64,000 bases of DNA from assembly GCA_963784805.1 (NCBI GenBank), contig CAWASR010000019.1:310001-374000 (forward strand). Reading direction: 5' to 3'. Below the pieces are notes generated by a model that was given only the letters and a program-made list of their open reading frames with translations, did not search any database and had not been told where the DNA came from. The translations under genes and the position numbers were made by a program. Source of the DNA: Roseiarcus sp963784805. Its GTDB lineage: Bacteria > Pseudomonadota > Alphaproteobacteria > Rhizobiales > Beijerinckiaceae. The first letter of the stretch is position 1, and each line of letters opens with the position of its first letter. Below are positions 37,935-50,795 of this stretch, in pieces.

Positions 37935-39016
37935 GCGGCCTCCCGGCCGAGCAGAATCCGCTTGCGCTCGACGCCCCAGCGGTAGCCCGAAATGTCGCCG
38001 TCGGTCCGAACCACCCGATGGCAGGGGATCGCGACGGCGAGCGGATTGGCGGCGCAGGCCTGAGCGACCGCGCGAACGGCCTTCGGCCGGCCGACCGCCT
38101 TGGCGATCTCCGCGTAGGTCGCCGTCTTGCCCGGCGGGATGGCCCGGAGCGCCCGCCAGACCTGCTGCTGGAACGCCGTGCCTCGAATATCGAACGGAAG
38201 ATCGACGCTCCGGCCGGGCGCCTCGACGAGGCCGACGACGGCGGCGACGGTCCGTTCGAATTCCGTGTCCCCGCCGATGAATTCCGCGCGCGGGAAGCGG
38301 TCCTGCAGCGCGCGCGCGAGCGCTTGCGGGTCGTCGCCGAGCATGATGGCCGACACGCCCTTTTCGGTCGCCGCGACCAGGACGGCGCCGAGCGAGCTCT
38401 GTCCGACCGCGAAGCGAATGGTTTCGCCCTCGCCGCCGCGCCGGACCGCGCTCGGGGTCATGCCGAGGCGCGACGCCGCGGTCTCGTAGAAACGGCTCGA
38501 AGAGTTGAACCCGGCGTCATAGATCGCCTCGGTGACGGTCGTGGCCGTGGCGAGCCCCTCGGCCGCGCGGCGCGCCCGCGTCTCGGCGGCGAAGGCCTTC
38601 GGCGTCACGCCGGAGACTTTCTTGAAGATGCGGTGGAAGTGGAACGGGCTCAGGCCCGCGCTCGCGGCGAGGTCCGCCAGCGAGGGGGCCTCCTCGGCCG
38701 ACGCGATCCTTTCGCAGGCGCGCTTGACCGCCTCGACCTGGGGGTCGGGCGCGCCGAGACGGTCGGGGCGGCAGCGCTTGCAGGCGCGAAAGCCGGCGCC
38801 TTCGGCCGCCTCGGCGGTCGGATAAAAAGACACGTTCTCGCGCTTCGCCGGCCGCGACGCGCAGCTCGGCCGGCAATAGACGCCGGTGGTCCTGACCGCG
38901 ACGAAGAACGCGCCGTCGTAAGCCGGGTCGCGGCGGCGGACGGCGTCCCACATCGTATCGGGATCGAGGGGAAGGGCGGCTTTCGCTGGGGCGGCTTGGG
39001 GCATGACGGTCAACAT
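37931..39016 (-). CDS. ada: Ada: regulator and O6-methylguanine-DNA methyltransferase
   Basis: 361 residues from MLTVMPQAAP (39004 is also possible). The N-terminal Ada zinc domain has four cysteines (C48, C52, C79, C82; GVYCRPSC, ACKRC), followed by an AraC-type HTH (SLADLAASAGLSPFHFHRIF), then the MGMT domain with the methyl-acceptor PCHRVV motif and FQQQVWRALR. It senses methyl phosphotriesters in DNA, activates repair genes and removes O6-methylguanine. It is the first gene of a pair with a 2OG-Fe(II) oxygenase. Confidence 0.95.
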   Translation of the reverse strand: MLTVMPQAAPAKAALPLDPDTMWDAVRRRDPAYDGAFFVAVRTTGVYCRPSCASRPAKRENVSFYPTAEAAEGAGFRACKRCRPDRLGAPDPQVEAVKRACERIASAEEAPSLADLAASAGLSPFHFHRIFKKVSGVTPKAFAAETRARRAAEGLATATTVTEAIYDAGFNSSSRFYETAASRLGMTPSAVRRGGEGETIRFAVGQSSLGAVLVAATEKGVSAIMLGDDPQALARALQDRFPRAEFIGGDTEFERTVAAVVGLVEAPGRSVDLPFDIRGTAFQQQVWRALRAIPPGKTATYAEIAKAVGRPKAVRAVAQACAANPLAVAIPCHRVVRTDGDISGYRWGVERKRILLGREAA

Positions 39017-39186
39017 AGGGGCGGCTCCGAGATTTTGCTTGCAGATCATCCTCTACGCCAAAAGCGCGGCCGCCGAACTCCGCTCCTTGCGATGCAATTT
39101 CGGATGGAGCGCCCATAGGCACGCGCGTTGAGCGCGCCTTAGCCGAGGAAGGCGAGACGCAATTCTCATGCGACCGGTTCAAGGGT

Positions 39187-39489
39187 TCACAATCTGGCTA
39201 GATTCTCATGTGCCTTGACCACGACGACCGGATCAAACTGGTCCGGGAAATCCAAAATGATCTGCTCGTAGGCGCAGTCCAATCGGTCATACTTGGCGAG
39301 TAGCTCAAGACCGGTTGACATGGTCATGTTCATGACTGTTCTTCGAACCGCTTCCTTCTCGCCCCAGCGCTTGATCATCGCTCTGGTTCGGGACGCGGCA
39401 ACTCGCTTGCCGCCGTGCTTGTGGGCCAGGAATTGCTCATATACGCGAACAGCCTCGTGAACTCGCTCAACCAGTGTCAAATCACCCAA
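39187..39489 (-). CDS. Hypothetical protein
   Basis: 100 residues, helical with balanced charges (LVERVHEAVRVYEQFLAHKHGG, then RRTVMNMTMSTGLELLAKYD). It looks like a genuine soluble protein. An HTH is not evident. It starts 6 bp after a second small gene on the same strand (39496-39666), so they are likely an operon. Function unknown. Confidence 0.65.
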   Translation of the reverse strand: MGDLTLVERVHEAVRVYEQFLAHKHGGKRVAASRTRAMIKRWGEKEAVRRTVMNMTMSTGLELLAKYDRLDCAYEQIILDFPDQFDPVVVVKAHENLARL

Positions 39490-39495
39490 TGGCTT

Positions 39496-39666
39496 TTAAA
39501 TCGCCGAGCGAAGGCTGATATCTCCAAGTTGGCTGAGACGCCTGTCGATCGCCGCCACAATCTCCGGCACTCCGGCATCCAGAATTCGCGCACGGAACCC
39601 GGTAAGCCATTCCTTGTCGTTCGATCTCATAATCGACGGTATTGCGACGGCCGGATCAGGCTTCAT
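39496..39666 (-). CDS. Short hypothetical protein upstream of the 39187 gene
   Basis: 56 residues from MKPDPAVAIPSIMRSN, with an internal alternative start MRSNDKEWL. The segment WLTGFRARILDAGVPEIVAAIDRRL reads like a real folded helix pair. It ends 6 bp before the 100-residue gene, indicating co-transcription. No family is recognised. Confidence 0.5.
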   Translation of the reverse strand: MKPDPAVAIPSIMRSNDKEWLTGFRARILDAGVPEIVAAIDRRLSQLGDISLRSAI

Positions 39667-39700
39667 AAGAGCTCACTTTCAAGGAGGGTCTGACTTCACT

Positions 39701-39975
39701 CTACACCGCTCCTTTAACTGCGTGGCTCGCGACGAGCCGCGCCCGCACGGGCTCGGACAGGACATTCGTCTCGACGAGGGTCACTCGAACCGCACCGGAA
39801 GCGGGGGGAGTCCGATCGCGCCCGATTTTAAATTCGAGTCCGCGAAAACGCCTCCCCAGCGCCTCGAGCGCCGACCCAATTCCGGCATTCTCGTGCGCGG
39901 GCATGGCTGCCTCCACGCCGCCGGCAGGCCGGCGGCGAAGATCAGCGTCGCGTCAGCAAGCAGGATGGCTCGCAA
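39701..39975 (-). pseudogene. Gene debris: fragments resembling LysE and a PIN-domain toxin
   Basis: One frame (about 39920-39975) reads ILLADATLIFAAGLPA, almost the same as LLADAVLIFAAGLPA in the LysE protein 0.75 kb away. A second frame (about 39701-39780) reads VTLVETNVLSEPVRARL, the opening of a VapC-type PIN domain. Neither can be extended to a full gene. It appears to be leftover pieces of duplicated or transferred genes. Confidence 0.4.
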
Positions 39976-39997
39976 AGGCGGTTCGGCGGATCATTGT

Positions 39998-40195
39998 TCA
40001 CGTGGTCTCGTACTCGATCTTGCGGGCGTCGGTGACACGGCGCGAGGCGTCGAGAATCTCGAGGGCGAGGAGGTCGCCATGCTCGTCGTAGTCGAGAATC
40101 ACGCCGGGCTTATCCTCGTCGCTCTCCGCCACCGCGACGCCCTCTTTCAGAATGACGCTCAGGGAATCCGTCTTCCGATCGTAGGCGATCTTCAT
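39998..40195 (-). CDS. DUF2283-family protein, possible antitoxin
   Basis: 65 residues: MKIAYDRKTDSLSVILKEG, then GVILDYDEHGDLLALEILDAS, the complete DUF2283 pattern (a small beta-rich protein with a YD..D.L motif). It overlaps the upstream DUF4258 gene by 4 bp (ATGA). DUF2283 proteins commonly follow DUF4258 genes; a toxin-antitoxin role has been suggested for such pairs but is not proven here. Confidence 0.8.
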   Translation of the reverse strand: MKIAYDRKTDSLSVILKEGVAVAESDEDKPGVILDYDEHGDLLALEILDASRRVTDARKIEYETT

Positions 40196-40476
40196 GATTG
40201 CCGTCTCCAGTATTTGTCGATTTTGCTCGTGCGGTAGGCGGTGACGACCTCGGCCGGGCTTCGATCCACATCGACAAACACCCGAACCAGATAGCGCCTC
40301 TCCCCAAGCTCGAACACTGATTGTGCCACTTCGCGGCCGGGCCGCACGGGAATGCGCTGTTCGGGGTCGGCGAGAACCTGCCGGATCATCGTTTCATCGA
40401 GTCCACGCTGCTGAAGCTCGAAGCTTGCATGCGGCGTCAACACGAATTCCAGAATGGGGACAGCCTTGGCTTTCAT
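40192..40476 (-). CDS. DUF4258-family protein, possible toxin
   Basis: 94 residues with the typical DUF4258 layout: LTPHASFELQQRGLDETMIRQVL, then RRYLVRVFVDVDRSPAEVVTAYRTSKIDKYW. This fold is related to RelE/mRNase-like small toxins. It is translationally coupled to the DUF2283 gene. The ORF starts with MKAKAVPILEFV. Family clear, activity inferred. Confidence 0.8.
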   Translation of the reverse strand: MKAKAVPILEFVLTPHASFELQQRGLDETMIRQVLADPEQRIPVRPGREVAQSVFELGERRYLVRVFVDVDRSPAEVVTAYRTSKIDKYWRRQS

Positions 40477-40548
40477 CGCAGCGATTTCGGCATCGCTAGC
40501 ACGGATGCTCCATCATGGACAGGTCAGCGGCTACGTCTACGACACGCA

Positions 40549-41187
40549 TCACGCCGTCCGGCGCATCGCCCCGCCCGCCGCGTCGGCGATCGAGCGGGCG
40601 CCGAACAGGATGAAAATGACGCCGACGACCCGGGTCACCGCGACGCCATGGGTCAGGAAGAACTGGCGCACCGCCGGGAGACCCGCAGCGAAGATCAGGA
40701 CCGCGTCCGCCAGCAGAAAGCCCGCAAAAGCGGCGACAAACATCTGCGGCGCGTCCCTCGCATGGAGCGCGCCGATATAGGGCGCGACGATCGCGGAAAA
40801 CATCGCGAGCGCGACCGGATAGGATTTCGGATTGGTGAGTCCGAAGGCCATGCCGGTCGCAAGCGGCCTCTGCGCGCCGATCGTCTTCGGGGGCGCGCCC
40901 TTCCGGGTCAAGACCGCCCGAACGCCGAGATAGACGAGATAGAGGCCGCACACGAAGCCGAGCATTTCGAACAACGTCGGGCCGATCCGGTTGGCCCCGA
41001 CGATGGCCGCGACCGCGAGCGCGCCCCAAACCACGTCGCCGATCAGATGGCCGCAAATGAAATACGCGCCAGATGCGCGCCCGCGCGAGGCCGCCAAGGT
41101 GAAGAGCGCGAGGAACGCCGGCCCGGGCGTGACGACATAGAGAAAGGCGGCGATCAGGGTGGCGGCGAGGATCTGCGGATTGGTCAT
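40549..41187 (-). CDS. LysE/RhtB-family amino-acid exporter
   Basis: 212 residues from MTNPQILAATLIAAFLYV. Six hydrophobic helices, with the LysE signature (TPGPAFLALFTLAASRGRASG) after the first helix and FGLTNPKSYPVALAMF in the middle. Family members pump out lysine, arginine, threonine or homoserine. It starts 22 bp after the mutS stop on the same strand. Confidence 0.88.
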   Translation of the reverse strand: MTNPQILAATLIAAFLYVVTPGPAFLALFTLAASRGRASGAYFICGHLIGDVVWGALAVAAIVGANRIGPTLFEMLGFVCGLYLVYLGVRAVLTRKGAPPKTIGAQRPLATGMAFGLTNPKSYPVALAMFSAIVAPYIGALHARDAPQMFVAAFAGFLLADAVLIFAAGLPAVRQFFLTHGVAVTRVVGVIFILFGARSIADAAGGAMRRTA

Positions 41188-41209
41188 GCCATGTCCATGT
41201 TCAAGCAAT

Positions 41210-43913
<2,704 letters not shown>

Positions 43914-43996
43914 ATCCCCGAGGTTAGCAAATCGCGGCCGGGCGCGCAGGAGCGGGCGCGCGAAGAGCGTGGAGAACGGATACATATCCCCCTGCG

Positions 43997-44894
43997 TTAG
44001 GTGGCGCCGCCCCTCGGCGTCGGCCTGCGCCGAACGGACGGCGTCCGGGAAGCCGACGCCCAGTCGCGATCCTTTGGCGCGATGGGCAGGGGCGCCAAGG
44101 GCCCCGCTCCCGCGCCGAACTGCAACTCGCGCCCCGCCTCGATCGCCTGGCCCACGAACGCCTTCGCCGCCGGGACGGCCTCGATCAGGGGCAGGCCGAG
44201 CGCCACATGCGCGGCGATCGCGCTCGACAGCACGCATCCGGTCCCATGCAGATTGCGAGAGCCGATTTTCGCGGCGGCGAATTCGAAGCGTCCGGTCGCG
44301 CGCAATGAGCAGATCGACCGCCTCCTCGCCCGCCAGATGTCCGCCTTTCATCAACACCGCGCGCGGCCCCAGCGCCAGCAGCGCAACGCCCTGGCGCGCC
44401 ATCTCCGCCTCGCTGCCGGCCACCGGCGCGCCGATGAGCGCCGCCGCCTCGGCGAGGTTGGGGGTCAGGCAATCGACCAGCGGCAACAGCTTCGTTTTGA
44501 TCGCGGCGGCGAAGCCGGCCCCGCTCAGCGGATCGCCGGACGAGGCGATCATGACCGGATCGTAGACGATGAAGGGTCTGACCCCTTCTCCCCTCGCGCA
44601 AGAGAGGAGTTTCTCCGCCACCGCGCCAACGATTTCCGCCGTTCCCAGCATCCCGATCTTGATCGCCGCGACGGCAAAATCGCTCAATACGGCTTCGATC
44701 TGCGCCGCGACAATTCCCGGCGGCGCGTAATGGATCGCGCGCACCCCCTCGGTGTTCTGGGCGGTCAAGGCGGTGATGGCGCTCGCGCCGTGGACGCCGA
44801 GCGCGGCGAATGTCCTCAGATCCGCCTGCACGCCGGCGCCGCCGCCCGAGTCCGAGCCGGCGACGGTCAGCGCGATCGCAGTCCGGGCCGTCAC
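43997..44894 (-). pseudogene. thiD: Hydroxymethylpyrimidine/phosphomethylpyrimidine kinase, frameshifted
   Basis: The start is a GTG overlapping the thiE stop by 4 bp. AGSDSGGGAGVQADLRTF, ITALTAQNTEGV and YDPVMIASSGDPLL-type blocks are ThiD signatures. After LLIAR the frame breaks at about 44297-44303, within a GCGCGCG run that seems to lack one base; the other frame continues RFEFAAAKIGSRNLHGTGCVL, with the catalytic HGTGC motif. ThiD phosphorylates HMP and HMP-P for thiamine synthesis. Last gene of the thi operon. Both halves are conserved, so recent mutation or error. Confidence 0.88.
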
Positions 44895-45496
44895 GCCGGA
44901 CGCGTCGCCGCGATCCATTCTCGCGCGCGCGCCTCCGGGGCGGGATTAAGCGTGATGTCGGTGACGACCGAGACGACGTCCGCGCCGGCGGCGAGGCACA
45001 GTTTCGCGCGTTCAACATTCAATCCGCCGATCGCGACCAGCGGAATTGCGCCGACGCGGCGCCTCCACTCGCCGATGCGGTCGAGCCCCTGCGGCGCGAA
45101 CGCCATCGCTTTCAGGATGGTCGGATAGATCGGCCCGAGTGCGACATAGTCGGGATCGAGCTTGAGCGCCCGGGCGAGCTCAGCCTCGTCATGCGTGCTG
45201 ACGCCGAGCCTTAGGCCCGCCCTGCGAATGGCGGCGATGTCCGCGCCGTCGAGATCGCCCTGGCCGAGATGGACAAAGGGAGCGCCCTCGTCGATCGCGA
45301 CGCGCCAATCGTCGTTGACGACCAGGGTCGCGCCGGTTCTGGCGCAGACCGCCAGCGCCTCGCGGGTCTCCGCCGCGACTATCGTCTGGTCCTTGTCCTT
45401 CACCCGCAATTGCACGAGTTTCGCGCCGACGCCGACAAGCCGGGCAACCCACTCGGCGCTGTCGACGATCGGGTAGAAGGGGTCCAGCCCGCTCAC
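44891..45496 (-). CDS. thiE: Thiamine-phosphate synthase
   Basis: About 201 residues from a GTG that overlaps the thiG stop by 4 bp (GTGA). TIM-barrel family blocks: KLVQLRVKDKDQ, GATLVVNDDWRVA, VHLGQGDLDG, GVSTHDEAELARA, YVALGPIYPT and VAIGGLN. The enzyme joins HMP-PP and thiazole phosphate to thiamine phosphate. An in-frame extension to 46102 is a shadow of thiG. Translationally coupled to both thiG and thiD. Confidence 0.93.
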   Translation of the reverse strand: MSGLDPFYPIVDSAEWVARLVGVGAKLVQLRVKDKDQTIVAAETREALAVCARTGATLVVNDDWRVAIDEGAPFVHLGQGDLDGADIAAIRRAGLRLGVSTHDEAELARALKLDPDYVALGPIYPTILKAMAFAPQGLDRIGEWRRRVGAIPLVAIGGLNVERAKLCLAAGADVVSVVTDITLNPAPEARAREWIAATRPA

Positions 45497-46281
45497 GTCA
45501 GAACGGCCTTGCCGACCACCGGCGTCGAGGGCGCGGCCATGTCGCGCGGCTGCATCGGTCCGGCGAGAAAGGCCGCCCGGCCGGCATCGATCGCCTGGGC
45601 GAAGGCGCGCGCCATGGCGACCGGATCCCCCGCCTTGGCGACCGCGGTGTTGAGCAGCACGCCGTCGTAACCGAGCTCCATCGCCGCCGCCGCCTGCGAC
45701 GGCAGGCCGAGCCCAGCGTCGACGATCAACGGAACGTCGGGGAAATGCGCGCGCAGCGCCCGCAAGCCGAACGGATTGTTGAGCCCCTTGCCGGAGCCGA
45801 TCGGCGCGCCCCAGGGCATCAGCACCCTGCAGCCGGCCTCGATCAGCCGCTCGGCGACGACGAGGTCCTCGGTCGTATAGGGCAACACCTGAAAGCCGTT
45901 GTCCGAGAGAATCCGCGCCGCCTCGACCAGGCCGAACACGTCCGGCTGCAAAGTGTCGGCCTCGCCGATCACTTCGAGCTTGACCCAGGGCGTGCCGAAC
46001 ACTTCGCGCGCCATCTGGGCCGTCGTCACCGCTTCTTTCACACTGTGGCAGCCCGCGGTGTTGGGCAGAACGCGCGCGCCGATGTCGCGGACGAGCTTCC
46101 AAAAATCCTGCCCTTCCTTCAGCCGCGCCGATTCGCGGCGCAGCGACACGGTGAGAATTTCAGCGCCCGACGCGCGCGCCGCCTCGGCGAGAATGGCGGG
46201 CGAGGGATATTGCGACGTGCCGAGCATCAGCCGCGAGCGGAAGCTCGCGCCGTAGAGGGTGAGGTCGGGGGATGGGGTCAT
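45493..46281 (-). CDS. thiG: Thiazole synthase
   Basis: 262 residues. Barrel blocks include SRLMLGTSQYPSPA, LPNTAGCHSVKEAV, WVKLEVIGEADTLQPD (with the Schiff-base lysine), GCRVLMPWGAPIGSGKG and VDAGLGLPSQAAAAMELG. ThiG uses ThiS-thiocarboxylate and the dehydroglycine product of ThiO to build the thiazole phosphate. It should follow thiS directly but here a toxin-antitoxin pair lies between, with 174 bp of non-coding DNA (46282-46455) upstream of this start. Confidence 0.96.
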   Translation of the reverse strand: MTPSPDLTLYGASFRSRLMLGTSQYPSPAILAEAARASGAEILTVSLRRESARLKEGQDFWKLVRDIGARVLPNTAGCHSVKEAVTTAQMAREVFGTPWVKLEVIGEADTLQPDVFGLVEAARILSDNGFQVLPYTTEDLVVAERLIEAGCRVLMPWGAPIGSGKGLNNPFGLRALRAHFPDVPLIVDAGLGLPSQAAAAMELGYDGVLLNTAVAKAGDPVAMARAFAQAIDAGRAAFLAGPMQPRDMAAPSTPVVGKAVLT

Positions 46282-46455
46282 GTATTATTGCCTAGACTAT
46301 GCGTCATCGCGAGCGGAGCGAAGCGACCCCGCCGTTGTGCTGGATCGCGCAACGAGATGAATTCGTTGAGCGATCCGCTCACTGTTTGTTCGCCACTTCA
46401 CAGGCGATCGCGTCCAGCGGGTTCGGCTTCGACTTGGGGGCCATTGGATTCTCCG

Positions 46456-46869
46456 CTATTCCCATGGGTTCGCCACCGGAAAGCCCAACCCTTGGAAGTG
46501 TTTGATATTCCGCGTGACCAGCGTCCCGTCCTTGGCGATCGCCGTCGCAGCGATGAACGAGTCGAGGATCGGCACGGTGCGCCCGCGTTTCGATTCGGCT
46601 CCGCGCAACCGTCCCGCGACCTCGGCCAGGTGCACGTCGATCGCAACAATGCGACCGTGAAAGCGCCTCTTCATTTGCTCGATGTAGTTGTTGAGGACCT
46701 CGACCCGCGCGCCCTGGGCCAGCCGCGCGACGCCATAGGCCAATTCGTGAAAGACGATCGCGCTGAGCCAGAGATCCGAGCGTTCATTGAGAAAGGCGGC
46801 GACGCGCGGCTCAGGGCGCGGACGCAGGATCTCCGAAACAACATTGCTGTCGATGACGAAGCGGTTCAT
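46456..46869 (-). CDS. PIN-domain toxin (VapC-like)
   Basis: 137 residues. The PIN ribonuclease acids are in place: D7 (VIDSNVVSE), E42 (FHELAYG) and D103 (ILDSFIAATA), with TRNIKHF near the end. VapC toxins cut tRNA or rRNA. It overlaps its antitoxin gene by 4 bp (ATGA), the standard arrangement. The pair sits between thiS and thiG, interrupting a thiamine operon. Confidence 0.9.
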   Translation of the reverse strand: MNRFVIDSNVVSEILRPRPEPRVAAFLNERSDLWLSAIVFHELAYGVARLAQGARVEVLNNYIEQMKRRFHGRIVAIDVHLAEVAGRLRGAESKRGRTVPILDSFIAATAIAKDGTLVTRNIKHFQGLGFPVANPWE

Positions 46870-47198
46870 GCGCGCCCCTTCCGACCGGCTCGGGCCTTAC
46901 CGCCGCCGGCCCGCGAAACGGAACTCCCCTCGCCCTGCCTTGCGACGTCCTCGAACCACGCGAACGGATCAGGTCGATCATCGTCCCGCGAGGGCAGCTC
47001 AAGTTCGAAACCGCGCGGCGCGGTGTCGACCAGCCATTTGCCGAGATGCGGCTCTTCATCGTGCGCTGACAGCCGCTTGTATTGGTCCATCGAAACGACG
47101 ACGCAGGGATCTAGCGCGCCGATGACTTGCGGCTCGCCCTGCTTCGCTCGTTTGAGCACTTCGGAAAGCTTTGCCTTCGCTTCCTGGACTGTCCACAT
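46866..47198 (-). CDS. Phd/YefM-type antitoxin
   Basis: 110 residues. The N-terminal Phd/YefM fold is recognisable (MWTVQEAKAKLSEVLKRAKQ, then VVVSMDQYKRL). The C-terminal 50 residues, which would bind and block the toxin, are polar and basic at the end (GGGKARAGRKGRA). It precedes the PIN toxin with a 4-bp overlap. It probably represses its own promoter in the 73-bp gap before thiS. Confidence 0.85.
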   Translation of the reverse strand: MWTVQEAKAKLSEVLKRAKQGEPQVIGALDPCVVVSMDQYKRLSAHDEEPHLGKWLVDTAPRGFELELPSRDDDRPDPFAWFEDVARQGEGSSVSRAGGGKARAGRKGRA

Positions 47199-47271
47199 CG
47201 CGCCTCTCCCACGGCCTTGCGTTATGGACCACTCTAGACTAGATCGAGCGCGGCATCAATCGTCTCGCGCT

Positions 47272-47469
47272 TCACCCCCCCTGCCGCGGGGCGACGATCT
47301 CGATCCGGTCGCCGTCCTTGACTGGCGTCGCCTCGCGCGCGCGGGCCGGCACGAACTCGCCGTTGACCGCGGTCGCGACTTTGGCATCCTGGTACTCGAG
47401 CGCCGACAGCGCGCCGGCGAGCGTCGTCGCCTCGATCTCGCGATGTTCGCCGTTGACCACAAGCCTCAC
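47272..47469 (-). CDS. thiS: Sulfur-carrier protein ThiS
   Basis: 65 residues of ubiquitin-like fold ending in the essential diglycine (APRQGG), which is adenylated and thiocarboxylated to donate sulfur for the thiazole ring. Typical blocks: MRLVVNGEHREIE, VATAVNGEFVPAR, DGDRIEIVAP. It overlaps the thiO stop by 4 bp (47466-47469). Confidence 0.93.
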   Translation of the reverse strand: MRLVVNGEHREIEATTLAGALSALEYQDAKVATAVNGEFVPARAREATPVKDGDRIEIVAPRQGG

Positions 47470-48464
47470 GCCGGGACTCCCGCCGGCTCGGTCGCGGCCG
47501 CGCTCGAGCGCGCGAACGCGAGCTCCGCCGCGCGCTGGGCCAGGGCCGGCGCGAGCAGGAACCCATGCCGATAGAGGCCATTGACGAAGAGCCGGCCGGC
47601 CCGCTCGACCACGCCCGGCATGTTGTCAGGAAAGGCGGGGCGAACGTCGGCGCGCATCTCGACGATCTCGGCTTCGCCGAAGGCCGGATGCAGCGCATAA
47701 GCCGCGTTCATGAGTTCGATCGCCGAGCGAACGCTGACGCCGCCCCTGTCGCCGCTTTCGATCATGGTCGCGCCGATCATGTAGAGCCCCTCGCCGCGCG
47801 GCACGACATAAAGGGGAATGCGCGGATGCAGAAAGCGCACGCATCGGCTGATGCTGACGTCGCTTGCGCGCGCCAACAGCATTTCGCCGCGTACGGGGCG
47901 CAATTCCGGCAGCGTGTCGCGCGCCGCAAAGCCGCGGCAATCGACGACCGTCTCGAAACCGCGCGCCTCATGCGGCTCAGTCCCGAGACGCGCTGTCCCG
48001 CCGAGCGCCTCGAAGCGGGCGAGGAGCGCCTTCAGCGCCTGGCGCGGATCGAGATGACCCTCGCCGGCGAAGAAAAGTCCGCGGCGGAATCGTCCGGCAA
48101 GCTCCGGCTCCAGCGCGGCGATCCCCGCTTCGTCAAGCCGCTGATGATTGAACGTCCGGGCGGCGAAACGCTCGACCTCGCCGGCGTCGCGCGGGCCGGC
48201 GACGACGAGCGTGCCCGTACGAGAAACTTCGGCGCCGTGCGCTTCCCACCAGTCGAGGGCGCCCGCGCCGAGCCGCACGACCTCCTCCGGCGCGCTTTCA
48301 CCCTCGCAATTGGGCGCCAGCATGCCGCCTGCGATCCACGAGGCGGAAGCCTCGCCAAGCTTCGCCGCGCGCTCGGCCAGCGTCGTCGCCGCGCCGCGTT
48401 CCTGCAGCGTGAGCGCCGTGCAAAGCCCGGCGACGCCGGCGCCGATGACGAGCGCGCGCGTCAT
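47466..48464 (-). CDS. thiO: Glycine oxidase ThiO
   Basis: 332 residues from MTRALVIGAGVAGLCTALTL (FAD glycine motif). Substrate-domain blocks such as ASASWIAGGMLAPNCEG and RHGFLLAPALA fit D-amino acid/glycine oxidases. It makes the iminoacetate needed by ThiG. It overlaps the GFA-family gene upstream (ATGA) and thiS downstream. The extra 11 codons before this ATG are not supported. Confidence 0.93.
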   Translation of the reverse strand: MTRALVIGAGVAGLCTALTLQERGAATTLAERAAKLGEASASWIAGGMLAPNCEGESAPEEVVRLGAGALDWWEAHGAEVSRTGTLVVAGPRDAGEVERFAARTFNHQRLDEAGIAALEPELAGRFRRGLFFAGEGHLDPRQALKALLARFEALGGTARLGTEPHEARGFETVVDCRGFAARDTLPELRPVRGEMLLARASDVSISRCVRFLHPRIPLYVVPRGEGLYMIGATMIESGDRGGVSVRSAIELMNAAYALHPAFGEAEIVEMRADVRPAFPDNMPGVVERAGRLFVNGLYRHGFLLAPALAQRAAELAFARSSAAATEPAGVPA

Positions 48465-48859
48465 AGATGTCGCGTCTCCCTCGGCGTCGACGCCCAATCA
48501 TTGTGAAGGCCGCCGCTGTAGCTCAACGGCGCCGCCATCAATTCTTCGATGTCGACGTCCCCGAGGCAGGCGACGCTCACGTTGACATGGTCGCGCCCCG
48601 CCATGTTCGGCGCGTCGACCCGATCCCAGACGTGGACGTCGCAGCGCGGGCAAAAGAAATGATGCGCGACCGGGTTGAGGCCGCGATCGTCGGCCGCCTC
48701 GCCCAAGGCGCGTAAGTCATCCTGCTCCACCCGCACGAGCCGGAACCGCGACTTGGCGCAGCAGGCGCAATTGCGCTTGAGCGTGCCGGCCGCGAAGTCG
48801 AGGTCGACCTCGGAGCGCAGCCCTCCGCAATGGCGGCCGCCCCGACAGGCGCGCTTCAC
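48461..48859 (-). CDS. GFA/CENP-V-type zinc protein in the thi operon
   Basis: 132 residues. The GFA fold is shown by the zinc cysteines RHCGG, NCACCAKS and FFCPRCDVHVWD. The family is named after glutathione-dependent formaldehyde-activating enzyme, but most members have unknown roles. It lies between thiC and thiO with a 4-bp overlap into thiO, so it is translated together with the thiazole genes. A link to thiamine or formaldehyde handling is inference. Confidence 0.85.
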   Translation of the reverse strand: MKRACRGGRHCGGLRSEVDLDFAAGTLKRNCACCAKSRFRLVRVEQDDLRALGEAADDRGLNPVAHHFFCPRCDVHVWDRVDAPNMAGRDHVNVSVACLGDVDIEELMAAPLSYSGGLHNDWASTPRETRHL

Positions 48860-48901
48860 TGCCCGCCTCCCGCGTTGAACCGACGGGCGGCAAAGAAGGA
48901 T

Positions 48902-50731
<1,830 letters not shown>

Positions 50732-50795
50732 GGACCTTGTCCTCGCGCGACGGGTCCCGACGGCGGGAGCGAGCGACCAAGAACGACCATGGCGG

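Noticed and set aside
44891..46102. 403-residue frame ending in thiE
   Set aside because: The first 200 residues are a shadow of thiG; thiE starts at the coupled GTG at 45496.
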